A model generated the notes under the pieces. It was given only the letters and a program-made list of their open reading frames with translations. It made no database searches and was not told the DNA's origin. A program made the position numbers and the translations under genes. A DNA stretch of 64,000 nt, taken from the NCBI RefSeq assembly GCF_964355755.1, contig NC_092679.1, positions 14,374,932 through 14,438,931 on the forward strand, given 5' to 3'. This document shows, piece by piece, positions 30,501 to 41,344 of this stretch (within the stretch, counting starts at the first letter, position 1; every line of letters begins with the position of its first letter). This DNA is from Antedon mediterranea. Its lineage: Eukaryota > Echinodermata > Crinoidea > Comatulida > Antedonidae.

Positions 30501-30607
30501 ACCTTAAAAGTTAATATAATCAAAATTACAGTAATTCCTGAAGCAAATGTAACGAAAAGGAGTGCAAGTCGGCCAATGTCCCACATTATCTCTTTACGAT
30601 CAGCCAT
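27395..30607 (-). CDS. TMEM179B-like: TMEM179B-like four-pass membrane protein, gene A
   Basis: Exons (5' to 3' on -): 30607-30503, 29459-29245, 29078-28950, 28796-28706, 27514-27395; phases 0, 2, 2, 0; 660 nt, 219 aa. Hydrophobic segments near residues 14-34, 81-100, 110-136 and 185-201, with a Cys-containing loop between the first two. Length, the four-pass layout, the GHC motif after TM1, LKLMAISSIIYAV...SACIL in TM3 and FYFIKYFHSGQITSWIS before TM4 match vertebrate TMEM179B (about 219 aa; compared from memory), a protein of unknown function. All junctions are GT-AG. Tandem with gene B, same strand and exon plan. Two LINE 3' ends lie in its introns. Confidence 0.8.
27850..28066 (+). mobile_element. 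LINE 3' end (CR1/L2-like)
   Basis: Reads as the C-terminal end of a LINE ORF2 (VMWNELPSVI, ALKTHLF-like), followed by a 3' UTR with AAGCGCTTTGATC, GAAAAGCGCTATATAAAT and a (AAT)n tail. In gene A intron 4, opposite strand. Confidence 0.6.
28706..28796 (-). CDS. TMEM179B-like: Gene A exon 4
   Basis: 91 nt, phase 2 in, 0 out; QPCGLFQTNVIWKYGKNDHF, then YFIKYFHSGQ. Same length as gene B exon 4. Confidence 0.8.
28950..29078 (-). CDS. TMEM179B-like: Gene A exon 3 (TM3)
   Basis: 129 nt, phase 2 in and out; encodes TM3 (MAISSIIYAVLGFISACILL), then HKLCKGL. GTAAGT donor. Confidence 0.85.
29245..29459 (-). CDS. TMEM179B-like: Gene A exon 2 (loop and TM2)
   Basis: 215 nt, phase 0 in, 2 out; GERGGHCIILSDMKWYDG, four more Cys, then AAACAFSCMWFIFFIVKLV (TM2). 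Confidence 0.85.
29515..29790 (+). mobile_element. LINE 3' end (CR1-like)
   Basis: Encodes the usual ORF2 tail (SVSIAGPRLWNHTYLNIKQT, LLKTF) to 29763, then GCGCTATATAAAT and a (GATT)n tail. Inserted just upstream of gene A exon 2, in the antisense direction. Confidence 0.65.
30503..30607 (-). CDS. TMEM179B-like: Gene A exon 1 (start, TM1)
   Basis: ATG at 30607-30605; 35 codons, phase 0; MADRKEIMWDIGRLALLFVT and on to LTFK. GTAATA donor. Confidence 0.85.
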
Positions 30608-32231
30608 AATGAAAATCACAGGATATCCACAGAACATCGACCGGCGGGATGCATTAAATAATATTGTAACATTCGGGAGTGTGTCCGTTCGTGTATGACG
30701 CCATGTGCAGGTGCAATGAAGCGTTACATTTTCTTTCTCTCTAATATATCTCTACTGTACAAGCTCAAATTTTATACAAATTGTGTATTTTCCTTTTGTC
30801 AGACTTTCATTTCCATTCTTTACATTTTGCGTCTAAATGTAGGTTTAGCTGTTCTTTTTTAGTTTTATACTTTTTCAATTTCTTTTTCACATATATCTCG
30901 TATTTAAGACATAAATACATTCACATAGGCCTACATGGACAAAATATATGAATAAATAATATAAAGATATCATATTATTAAAACATTAGAAAAATAAAAC
31001 CTGAACAATTCGTTAACGCTTACTACATTTGTATGCTTCTTCGTTCCCAATAGAATATCTAACTAAGGTCTAAGACATAAGTCTGGTTTGGCTGATTTTC
31101 AAACTTAATTAATTAAAAACCTGAATAACTATTATTTTACACATTATACGACTTTTTTTAACTTTTCTGTATTAGGTTTAACTTTTCTTTTATTGATATT
31201 TTTTCGAAAACCAGAAAAAATTAACTGTTAAAATCTTATCAAATAAAACACCAAAGAAACAATATTTATACAAAAAAAAACTTTGACGTTTGAGGGCGAT
31301 ATCTATATATAAATTTACGTAAGGGCAAAATTCGGTAAATCGCGCCTTACTTCTAGAATTTTTACTCGATGGTATATAAAGTTGGTTCGTACTTTCGGTA
31401 CTGATTTTAACCACCTGATGTAACCCTGTTTACTAATTAAATTAAGTTAGATAATTAGTTATTGACGATTAAAACGAATTTAGGTTCAACGATTTGCCCC
31501 AAATAGGGGTGTTTTTCGATGGTGGTATACACTGTCTAATGGATGTCCGTCTTGAAAAATACCCGCAGACAATAATACGAGGATGCTTCGCATTTTCCTA
31601 TCTCCTCCTACGATAATTGTTTTTAATGGCTGAAAACCGGTTGAACAGTTCGAGTACAGCATCATAATGTTGAAGACAGGCCGATTTTCTTTAAAAAATA
31701 CTATTTTGATACATTTAATATACGTTTTTACAAATGTATTGATTTGTGATGAATGGAACATTCCAAATTATTTGGTTTAACCATACAGGTATAGATTTAG
31801 ATTTATGGGCCCCCTTGGAGAATAAACATAAATAGTATTGCAATGCTGTACAATACTGTTAAGGTATTAACCACTTTTGATCGCAATTTGAATCGCAAAT
31901 TTCTTACTGTGAGTGTTGGTACTGTTAGATGTAATATAAAAATATATACAAATAAACTTTATTACTGTGAGTGTCGGTAGGCCCTACTGTTAGATTATAA
32001 ACATATAATATACAAATAAATAAACGTTATTACTGACAGTTGCTTCTCAACGTTTGTATTAATTAATAATTTAAAAATATATAAACGTCGTAGTGGTGTA
32101 TCGTTACATGTACTTTACTATTTCAATCGACTATGACAGTGAGAGTTTTAACAAAGTACCGTATTAAATCGTAAATGTTTTACTGTATTTAGTGGTATAT
32201 TATTTATAGGCCTATAAAACATTAAAAACAA
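30608..32231. other. Intergenic DNA between genes A and B
   Basis: AT-rich; no exon or RNA gene seen. Presumably holds the gene A promoter just above 30607. Confidence 0.4.
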
Positions 32232-32602
32232 TATTTCGTTACTGAGTGGATAAGAATATATTTTAAAATGTTTCCTCTTTGTACCTATCTTCTTCCCCCA
32301 TCCCTCAACCCTTAATGTTACATACAAAACACAAATTGGGTTTGTTTAAATGAGTCCAAATAAAAAAAATTTGACTCATTTTGTTTCTCTCTCGGAAGTA
32401 ATTCTCAGGGTGCTAATTTTGGTTGACTACATAAGTCATTGTGTATATTTATTCGTTTCTGTAAACGACAATGTATTATAGTCCTGCAGTACGTACATTT
32501 GAAATCTCCATTTTTTCTCGCTGGAAATACTGTGTATTCGAGAACCATCTGTGGGCACGACCTAGATGGTACGCGAGCGAAGCGAGCGTGCCATCTAGTT
32601 TA
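32232..32602 (+). repeat. Dispersed repeat copy 1 with conserved-loop hairpin
   Basis: Clearly alignable with 40076-40455 (TTTCGTTACTGAGTGGATAA, ATGTTACATACAAAACACAA, CGAGAACCATCTGTGGGCAC). Ends in a hairpin (32562-32598) with 13-bp arms around GAGCGAAGCGA, then CTAGT. Layout resembles a Helitron-type 3' end. Confidence 0.75.
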
Positions 32603-32971
32603 AGTAAATTAACTTATCACGTCACACTTATAACATCAAATGTGCTTCAAATATTGATATAACTTTTAAATAATACTATTTGATGATCAATAATGGAAAT
32701 ATTTCAAAAGATCTTACTTTCAACCAGGAAGCTGCACAATGCATGTAAAATTGTGAGCGAATATTGAATTTCAGAAAAGCTATAAGTTTTCAGTTTCAGT
32801 TTCAGTTTATTTAGGCCTATCGAACACAAAAAATAAAACAGGTAATAAAATAAGAAGCATTGTGAATGAAAGGAAGACCAAGAAGAGCATAGTTCGTAAC
32901 AGATGGTCACCTAAGAAAAAAATATATATATATATAAAGTAACAAATAAATAAGACAAAACTATAATAAGT

Positions 32972-32999
<28 letters not shown>
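32972..32999. repeat. (TA)n microsatellite
   Basis: Fourteen TA dinucleotides in a row. Confidence 0.9.
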
Positions 33000-33005
<6 letters not shown>

Positions 33006-33234
33006 ATAAATATGAATACACATATGTACGTACATTAAAGGTTCTATAAAAGTATACATGCATATAACAAACAAAAAACGTATCACATATGTACACATAT
33101 TTATAAATAATAAAGTGAGAAAAAACAAACAAACATAGGCAAAAATCAACTAATAATATCAAATGGTATTTCTCTTATAGGTAAAAAATAATCATGTGCT
33201 TAAACTAAATATGTAGATAAAAGATACTCTTTAC

Positions 33235-33410
33235 CAAGGCAATCTAACCAGAGCAAGCTGAAGTCCGGAGATCAAGGGTTTATCTGTGGCTGCGACACGA
33301 TCAGTTCCACGCGCGTTAACAGATACCGCGCGCCGCGGAGTATTGTAATAGTATACTGTTGGTATTTGTCACGGGTTCCTTGTAAAGGCCTGTGTTGTTA
33401 GATTGCCTTG
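33235..33410. mobile_element. hAT-like MITE, copy 1
   Basis: Ends CAAGGCAATCTAAC and GTTAGATTGCCTTG are inverted repeats; the interior (CCGGAGATCAAGGG, ACACGATCAG, CCGCGCGCCGCGG) matches copies at 35163 and 43415. No clear target duplication here. Confidence 0.75.
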
Positions 33411-33667
33411 GTCTTGCATTGACCCTTTTTATTTAAAACTCGATTAACCTTCGAGATTGTCAAGTTTTTCAACGTTTGCTTGTGTAGATAGACCAGTTGA
33501 CAAACTTCGGCAAACTGCAGCAGAAAACAAGTATGCAGAAATCTACAATAGCGCGCAAACTCAGATTAAAAATAAATGGACTGACGCTATGAAATATACT
33601 ATCAATCCATTCTTGTGTGTACGCAAACATATGTTTTTAGTCGCGTGGACGCGACTCTATAGTTCAC

Positions 33668-33720
33668 TATGTCGGTCGGTCGGTCTGTCTGTCGGTCTGT
33701 CGGTCTGTCTGTCGGTCCGG
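33668..33720 (+). repeat. GTCGGTCTGTCT-type microsatellite
   Basis: Short tract of alternating GTCG/GTCT tetramers. Confidence 0.85.
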
Positions 33721-34585
33721 TATCACTATGCGTTTTATCGCTTTCTGACCTTATTTTGATATCAGTTTAATCTAAGTCAATTTTTCACAGTATATTCCTT
33801 ATGGCCAGGAATCGATTTGGTTATGTTTTCACGGTGCGCAATAAAAAATTACGCGGTCTACGCACGATTTAACGAAATCACGTTTGTAATCATATCTTCA
33901 CAACCATGAATCACAATTAAATAAAATTTGGTACTCGACTCATAAATTTCAGGGCATAAATCATCATATGGCAATACAATTACGTGCGTAGCGCATGTAA
34001 CGCGTGCGTACGCGCGATTAAAATTTTCAAAATTATGTATACATGCTAAAAAGTAACTTTATTCATGTTTTTTAGTTTTGTTATTAAACATATCATTTAT
34101 GTAATACAGTATACTGTACATTAAGTATAAAGTTGAGAAGAAAACCAAATGATGTACATGGTCCTTCATCATAATGTCCTGTGTAAACATAGCCTATAAA
34201 TATGTGAAACACGAGTTACAATATAATACACCAACATTAAGAAGAAAAGCGACGTGGGAATCAAAACGTGAGGAACAAAAACCGTGAGTTAATCTGAACC
34301 TCCGCTGGGGTTAAATAAAGTTGTATCAAATGACAATATTAATTGAAAACCTCAACCTTAATTAACGCTGCTATAGCGTATACTGTACAGTACTCGAGCG
34401 AAATTGTTCGATATAGATAGAACATTATTTAATAGTTCATTATAATGATGTTATAATTTAAAGTAATATTTATTGTTATGTAATATTTACAAGTAGTCTT
34501 TAATTTTCTGTTTAACTTTTGACCATTAATATCAACTTCCATCACCTAATGTTCACCGGGAAAAATAGAATGAATTCTCTATGAT

Positions 34586-34708
34586 CTAAGTAACAACATT
34601 TGTTTCATTTTCGAATCTCTGTGGTTTTATTCCTCCGTGACACTTTAGTTGTATCACACTTGTGATAAACAAGGCAAGCCAGCAGAGACATGAAATCCAT
34701 GACGTAAT
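34586..34708 (-). CDS. TMEM179B-like: Gene B exon 5 (TM4 and tail)
   Basis: 40 codons and stop; ITSWISCLCWLALFITSVIQ, then a polar tail ending ETNVVT. Confidence 0.85.
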   Translation of the reverse strand: MTSWISCLCWLALFITSVIQLKCHGGIKPQRFENETNVVT

Positions 34709-37700
34709 CTGGAAAAAAAAGCAATCGTCATGATAGGTCGTTAAAAATGTAAACATCTTTTCATTACCGATTGCTCCGCCGATCGTTTTGCGGATTGATG
34801 GCGGAGAAACCCCCATTCCCAAGCTATTCATTGATAAACAACCTTGTTCATTCCACTTGGTTCATTGATAAATAATTGATTTGAACGCGCATCAAACTAT
34901 TGGAACAAGTCAAAATTCGGAAATAAACAAGCACACAAAACTCGTCAACATGACAAGTTAGGTGATATGCGCATGCCCAACATTAAAAAAAAGATAATAA
35001 GAAAGATAACAAAATTATTACCTGAGCACTGTGGAAATATTTGATGAAATACAGATCATTATTATTTCCAAAGTTTTGCCATTGTGCGTGCGTTTGAAAC
35101 TCTGCACAGGTCCTGAAATAGTGAATCAACATGTTTGTATTTATAAACATATACGTTCAAATAAGGCAATCTAACAACAGCTCTGGAGATCGAAGGGTTT
35201 ATTTGTGGCTGCTGCTGCAGCTCCATGCCCCTTTAATAGACACCGCTCGCCGCGGAGAATATGAGCCTACATAACAATGACAGTACTGTTGGTATTTGCC
35301 GCAGCCAGACATAAGATCAAAGGACTGTTACGAGTTCATATCTTGGCAAGGCGAGCTCAGTCTACTATTGCTAGATTGCCTTGGTTCAAATCCTTCAAAT
35401 ACCTTAATGGTACTCTATAATATAACAGTATTAAAGTGGTGAATTTAGGCATATCTGTAAAAGCTATTGTCATTTTTGTAAATGTGAAATATAAGCTCCA
35501 GGTTGTATACACATACTTACTCTTCTGAAATATGCGGTCCACTTAGCAGGCCTTTACACAGCTTGTGGAGTCCGCCATGAAGGATGCAGGCCGATATGAA
35601 CCCAAGTACGGCGTAGAAAATCGATGAAATCGCCAACAGTATTACAGGCCTAAACCTGGAAGAATTGGACAAAGTAGCTTAGATTCAAAGTAAGTATCGC
35701 TAACGTGAACCTTTATCAAATTGGATTGTGAACAAAAGCAATGGCCTACAAATGTATTTAAATAATTTCCTTTGGATTCAATATTAAAATTCGTGAAGCA
35801 TACTATTTTGTACAATAGGCCTATTATATTTTAGTATAGTATAGTACTGTTGTACATTGTGCATATTTACATAATAGTACCGTACAGTAGTATAATGTCT
35901 ATATTTGGTCATTGTTATACGGTATCTGACAGTTAGCACTAGTAAGTCTATTTGTACTCGGTGTTTAATTTCTGGTATTGGTTTTAAAATGTATTATGGG
36001 CATAAAGGATTTTATTCTGTATTAATCTTAACCATGTGCTTAAACTTCTGTTATTGAACTCAACGTCTAAATTCTTTATTTGTAACCAGTTTAAACTTAA
36101 AACTTGCCGGTTAAACGTTTTATTTGGAACCAGTTTAACCTGTTTTAAAACTCGTTTGAGTAAATTCTTATTTGTAACCAGTTTAAACTTAAAACTTGCC
36201 GATTAAACGTTTGATTTGGAACCAGTTTAACCTGTTTTAAAACTCATTTGAGTAAACTCTTTATATTTGTAACCAGTTTAAATAGATCAAACTTGTTTGA
36301 GTAAATTATTTATTTGTAACTAGTTTAAACTTATTAAACTTACCGGTTAAACCCTTTTATATGGAGCCAGTTTAAATATTTATTAAACTCATTTGAGTAA
36401 ACTCTTTATTTGTAACCAGTTTAATTAGTTATTAAACTTTTTTGAGTCTTTGTAACCAGTTACCAACAATATTAAACTTACTTAGTATACTCTTGACGTG
36501 TAACCAGTTTAACGATGAAAAATATAAACCACATACAACTAAAGGCACAGGCAGCTGCTTGGGTTTTGATGATGTACGAACACGATCCAGGTTTGTTGGG
36601 GATAAGGAAACAGTGTGCTATCCCGTCACTGCATTCACTGTCATCTTCCCACTTCACATCAGTCAATATAATACAATTTCCGTCACATTGTCCCTTTTTA
36701 AAATGAAAATGCAAGGTATTATGGAACACAAAGTGAATTTACAAGATTTAAAATGGTACACATGAAAATGTGATGACATGAAAGATGATATTAATGTGAA
36801 GAAAAGTGGTGTTTACGCCACAAAAGAGATAAAAAAAAGCACGTTTGTGTTAATACATTCGTTTAATTGTCTGTAAAACTAACCATATATTGATAATATA
36901 ACAATTAGTTGCTCTAGGTTTTTTACACACTATTGAAAACATTAATCACTACAAATTCAGAGATTTTAATATAAAGCTTTTTCCCTTCTGCAATCAATTT
37001 TTTGGGAGATCTTTCGTATTTTTTTAGTTGAGTGTGTTTAGCTGTGCCTATATTATTTGTTTTAAAGGCTAGGTGCGGGCAAAAAATTTCTATTGATTAG
37101 GCCTATACATTCTAATAATTATCGATCTTTAGTTTTCCCTATGTTTCATAATTTTTTGGATTTTATTTGTGTTACACGAGCTTGTTGAAAATAAGCACTT
37201 TCTTATCAGTCGGGGGATAGTTCAAATTACACAGTAAAATCTCTATTCTTTTGTACACAAATTTTGTAAATAGAGAGGCAATTTAAAAAGCTATGAAAAA
37301 TAAACGGTGTGGTAAAAAATGTTATCAGATGACTAAATATAGGTAATATAACTTGAATATTACATTTCTGATATTTTTATTCAACTTCAGATTTTTATTT
37401 TCATGCTATAGCAAAAATTATCCACTGTATATCCACCATCTTTTTTCACCGTCTAGGGAGTCATCAGACATGTTATTACATTAGGTTAACTACCTAACAA
37501 CTGAAAAAAAGTCTTCCTGGTTTTTATTGAAGAATTTTGCCAAATTTTGTATTTGACCATATTAAGGGAAATTCTTGTTTTTTTGTCTCGATTTCTGTTA
37601 CAAATGTTTGATTTATGTACAATTAACCAAATATTATATTTAAAATTCATGCCTGTACCTGAGCTTTATACTGAGTTTGAACTTGATATAATATCTCTAC

Positions 37701-40648
37701 GCACATTTATTTTTATAACCTATTTCTGTTTCGTCATGTTTGACTCACGTAAATTGTACTACTGATAGGCCTACTAGTTTTACTAAATGTTTATCCAGGG
37801 TTCGATATGTACATGTACATTTTAGGTACAGTAATTAATATCTTCAATAAGATAAGTTTTTTTTTTATTTTTTTTTTTTTTATTTTATTTCATACTCATC
37901 CAACAGCGAGAAACCCGCCAATTACAGGATGGATAAACTATTTAATAATTTCACAAGACAAACAAGATGCTCTACATAAACAAAGACTTATTATTAAGTC
38001 TTTGGGAGTGGAGTTGTAAATTGTCATGAGAAAAAAACCCTGACATATGACAGGACTTGAATTGAACCCAGGACCCTTAGATTGGTAGCCAAGCATCATA
38101 ACCACCAAGCCACAGCTCCAGTCCAGATTTGAAATTTAGACGATGCGCCTTATAAACATATCAAGACATTAAAACTACGGTAACTATTGATGTAAGTGCG
38201 GCCTCACTGGCCACTTCTTCGAGTTGAAATAAGAACGTAAGAAACACGGAAGGCTTGTAATCATGCAACAATCGAGATATTTTATTGTGTAAATTCTCCA
38301 TATAGTAGTGTAACTTCTTAATACTAACTAAGACCTCCGGTCTATTATACGCTGACATCGTCTCAACTAGCCACACCAGCCAGAGATTTCTAATATACGT
38401 CGACGTCGCCTGGCATTTATGCAAATCAACCCATATAAGGTATCTCGTTTTGATATATTAAAAAGTAGACTTTTAAAATAATGCTTTAGCTTTAGCTTTA
38501 TGTTATTGTTCAAATATTGTATAGGCCTAATACAGTAGATTCAAATTCGAAACAACTTTATTATCCCCAACCCAATGTGAAATTCTTTTAGTCGTGCCAG
38601 ACAAAACAAAATCGATTTAGGAGAAAGAAGGAAGGAAACAGATTTGGTGGAGGCATTCACATGACCCATCAATGCAATGTCACCAGCATCATTAAAAAAA
38701 AAATCAAAAACATCAAAAAGACTTCCCGACTGCGAATGAGCGCTGGTTAAAAAGATCGTCCATATTGTATCTATATATAAATTATGGTTAATTCTGACAT
38801 AGGCGAGCACAATGCAAAAACTTCGGTACAAATCTCCGCCTTGGATACCTACCTTATCTATCTCAGATGTACAGCGAAACGTAGATTTGATAACATTAAT
38901 TTTCACATCAACGCTATTTTTCCATATTTCTATCTTAGGAAGATATTATAATGAGTTTTTTAACACAATTTATGATTTCAACGGTAGATTTTCAACTCAA
39001 TTTCAATTCTTCCCGGGTCAAAGTAATTTCCGGGTTCATCTTGCAACAACCTGGTTTCAACTATTTTCTCTCTTTTATACACAAGGGAGCAGTTAAAATA
39101 ATAGATTTGACCCTAAAGGTAACTGGAAACCGGCACTTTCCATCAATCAATACAGTGTCCCTTTGGAAGAAGGAAGACAAAAACCGATAGTAGGACTGGA
39201 ACTTAAATTGCATAGCCATTTCAGTTTTTTGTTTATTTTAGGAACGGACAGCGCGTGTGTGAAGGTACAGTAGTTTAAAATAAAAATTATACTGCAAATT
39301 AATAAAGATCAAATTAAATATACGCCATAAAGGATCGGAATATATTGTGGGAAATAGTATTATAAAATTACATAGGGAGATTTGATGATAAGACATTTTG
39401 TTTAAAATCGAGTGAAATCCCCATAGTTGATTGAGTATTAGCTGACAGGAATAACTGTAGGCTTTCTGTGTCCCGTTAGGATCTAGATGTCTGCCCATGT
39501 TGCAAGCCATAATGTCTTCTTTCTGGGGTCACTCTGTCACGGCAGTTAGTTTCAAAAGATGTTTAAATTAAATAATGTATTAATAATTATTAGGATAGTA
39601 TTTATTTGAATAAACGCCTCTCCAATAAAACATCACTTTGAATAATAATCATTTTACTATTTGTAGTAGAATTCATCGCACTGTTATCTACAATTTACCA
39701 AGTATTTGTTATTCTTTTTTACTACTTTTCATATCTATTAGAGGATTTCATTTGATTATAAATGTTACCATTATTATTAAAACTAAAAAAATTAACATAT
39801 ATCCCTCGAATAAGCACCTCCCAAAATGAATCCCGCCTCCCCAAAGGGCCCTACAAAACAATAAACACTATACTTTAAAATGTTATTAATCATCTAAAAC
39901 ACTGTGAAACAGAGTAGTTTAGTTTTACGAATGTCAAGCATTTTTAATAATGGTAACCGACAGAAAACGTACAAGGAGAACATTTTTATAATTCCGAGAA
40001 CCATCGTCTACACTTCCTAGAGGGGGAGCGAGCGAAGCGAGCTCACCCTCTAGTATTATTTAAACATGAACAAAATATTTCGTTACTGAGTGGATAAAGA
40101 ATATATTTAAAAAATTTTCCTCTTTGTACCTATCCGCTTTCCCATCCCTCAACCCTAATGTTACATACAAAACACAAATTGGGTTTCTTTAAATGAGTCC
40201 AAATCAAAAATTTGGACTCATTTTGTGATAAGTTTCTCCTTCGGAAGTAATTCCAAGGGTGCTAATTTTAGTTGACTACATAAATCATCGTGTCTATTTA
40301 TTCGTTTCTGTAAACGACAATGTATTATAGCCCTGCGGTACGTACATTAATTGAAATCGCCAGTTTTGTTACGCTGAAATTACTGTGTATTCGAGAACCA
40401 TCTGTGGGCACGACCTAGATGGTACGCGAGCGAAGCGAGCGTACCATCTAGTTAAGTCAACTACACTAAAAGTACAATCTCTCTGACAATGTAGAGGTAT
40501 ACCTTCATGCTGAAACAATAATATAGCAAACAAAACTCATTACCTTAAAAGTTAATATAACCGAAATGATTGTAATTCCTGAAGCAAATGCTACGAAAAG
40601 GAGTGCAAGTCGGCTAACATCCCAAATTATCTCTTTACGATCAGCCAT
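34586..40648 (-). CDS. TMEM179B-like: TMEM179B-like four-pass membrane protein, gene B
   Basis: Exons (5' to 3' on -): 40648-40544, 36693-36482, 35649-35521, 35112-35022, 34708-34586; phases 0, 2, 2, 0; 660 nt, 219 aa, the same total as gene A. Four hydrophobic segments in the same places, the same Cys-rich loop after TM1 (GQCDGNCIILTDVKW) and FYFIKYFHS-type motif before TM4 (YFIKYFHSAQITSWIS). Paralogue of gene A by tandem duplication, but with a 3.9-kb first intron filled with repeats. Exon 3 has changed LLVG to LHGG and lost the basic RRCRLK start of gene A. No stop or frameshift, so probably functional. Confidence 0.8.
35022..35112 (-). CDS. TMEM179B-like: Gene B exon 4
   Basis: 91 nt, acceptor CTATTTCAG, donor GTAATA; TCAEFQTHAQWQNFGNNND, then LYFIKYFHSAQ. 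Confidence 0.8.
35163..35383. mobile_element. hAT-like MITE, copy 2
   Basis: Starts AAGGCAATCTAAC, ends GATTGCCTTG; flanked by the perfect 8-bp duplication GTTCAAAT (35155-35162 and 35384-35391). In gene B intron 3. Confidence 0.82.
35521..35649 (-). CDS. TMEM179B-like: Gene B exon 3 (TM3)
   Basis: 129 nt, phase 2 in and out, GTAAGT donor; LAISSIFYAVLGFISACILH, then HKLCKGL. Confidence 0.85.
36060..36475. repeat. Decayed tandem repeat resembling gene B exon 2 end
   Basis: About seven diverged units sharing GTAACCAGTTTAA, AAACTTGCCGGTTAAAC and TTTGAGTAAACTCTTTATTTG. GTAACCAGTTTAA is the antisense of the KLVT codons at the end of exon 2, and AAACTTACC is the antisense of its donor, so the array may have grown from the exon-intron boundary. 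Confidence 0.75.
36482..36693 (-). CDS. TMEM179B-like: Gene B exon 2 (loop and TM2)
   Basis: 212 nt (one codon shorter than in gene A), phase 0 in, 2 out; GQCDGNCIILTDVKWEDDSE, then AAACAFSCMWFIFFIVKLV. Confidence 0.85.
36694..38050. other. Gene B intron 1, 3' half
   Basis: AT-rich non-coding sequence; no exon or RNA gene recognised. Confidence 0.4.
38052..38124 (-). mobile_element. tRNA-like SINE head
   Basis: On the - strand: GGACT and AGTCC ends pair, A-box-like TGGCTTGGTGG, B-box-like GGTTCAATTC. The body would run toward lower coordinates to about 37905. Different from the other SINE family in this window. Confidence 0.45.
39598..39840. repeat. Dispersed GAATAAACGCCTC-type repeat, copy 1
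   Basis: Contains GAATAAACGCCTCTCC and CGAATAAGCACCTCCC; the same motif family recurs at 49160-49300. Confidence 0.5.
40017..40053 (+). repeat. Hairpin with conserved loop, different arms
   Basis: Arms CTAGAGGGGGAGC and GCTCACCCTCTAG (one mismatch) around the same GAGCGAAGCGA loop as 32562 and 40415, also preceded by CGAGAACCATC and followed by TA-rich DNA. Confidence 0.75.
40076..40455 (+). repeat. Dispersed repeat copy 2 with conserved-loop hairpin
   Basis: Second copy of the repeat at 32232; its terminal hairpin (40415-40451) has perfect 13-bp arms CTAGATGGTACGC / GCGTACCATCTAG. Confidence 0.75.
40544..40648 (-). CDS. TMEM179B-like: Gene B exon 1 (start, TM1)
   Basis: ATG at 40648-40646; 35 codons, phase 0; MADRKEIIWDVSRLALLFVA and on to LTFK. 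Clearly homologous to gene A exon 1. Confidence 0.85.
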
Positions 40649-41344
40649 GATGTCGTGATGGGATTTCCGCATAGAGATATTATACGGTAGTATGTAGGCC
40701 TACTATAAATATCTGTTTGCTTTTCGCAACGATCGAAAAATGATGTACAGTATGCAAATGTACGGTACAATGGTGACGGTACAATAAATGGTGCGAATAA
40801 TTTTGTATTATGATACTGTAGTACATTATACATGTGAAACGAAACGTTTAGAATCGTTTGGATTGTATGGACAGCCACTGGAGCCATAAACTCAAATTAC
40901 TCAATAAAAAGCAGAACTGTTGTGAGGGAGGACATTACCGGTTATAAGTACTTCATCTATCAAGAGTTAAATGCGAGGTGAGAATGTCACATTGAAGATC
41001 TCCTCTTACTTTGCAATTTATACTACCAAAGTCTGCATGACTCTTGAGTTAATAAAAAGACATTTTAATATTTAGACAGTAACATTTTTAGCATGACACC
41101 CAAAATGTAAAATAAAGGCAATTCTTGGACCCTACTTTACGTACTTAAAAATAACGCAGGATCGCTTAGACAGGTGCAAAAAAAGATCAGCAAGACTCCG
41201 TATAACAAGGTTGAAAGCTTTGAAGAAGTTATATTCACACACTTAAATTCAGAAGAAAGGGGAGTGATTTAACAGTTTACAGAACTCGGTACTTCATGTC
41301 TACAGACATCTGGTAGCCATTGGCATAAAGTTGACATTTGGATT

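Noticed and set aside
32790-32815. TTTCAG-type repeat as LINE tail
   Set aside because: Three units only and no coding similarity beside it.
38161-38424. 87-codon minus-strand frame
   Set aside because: No recognised domain, no paired splice sites or homologous copy in the window; within gene B intron 1.
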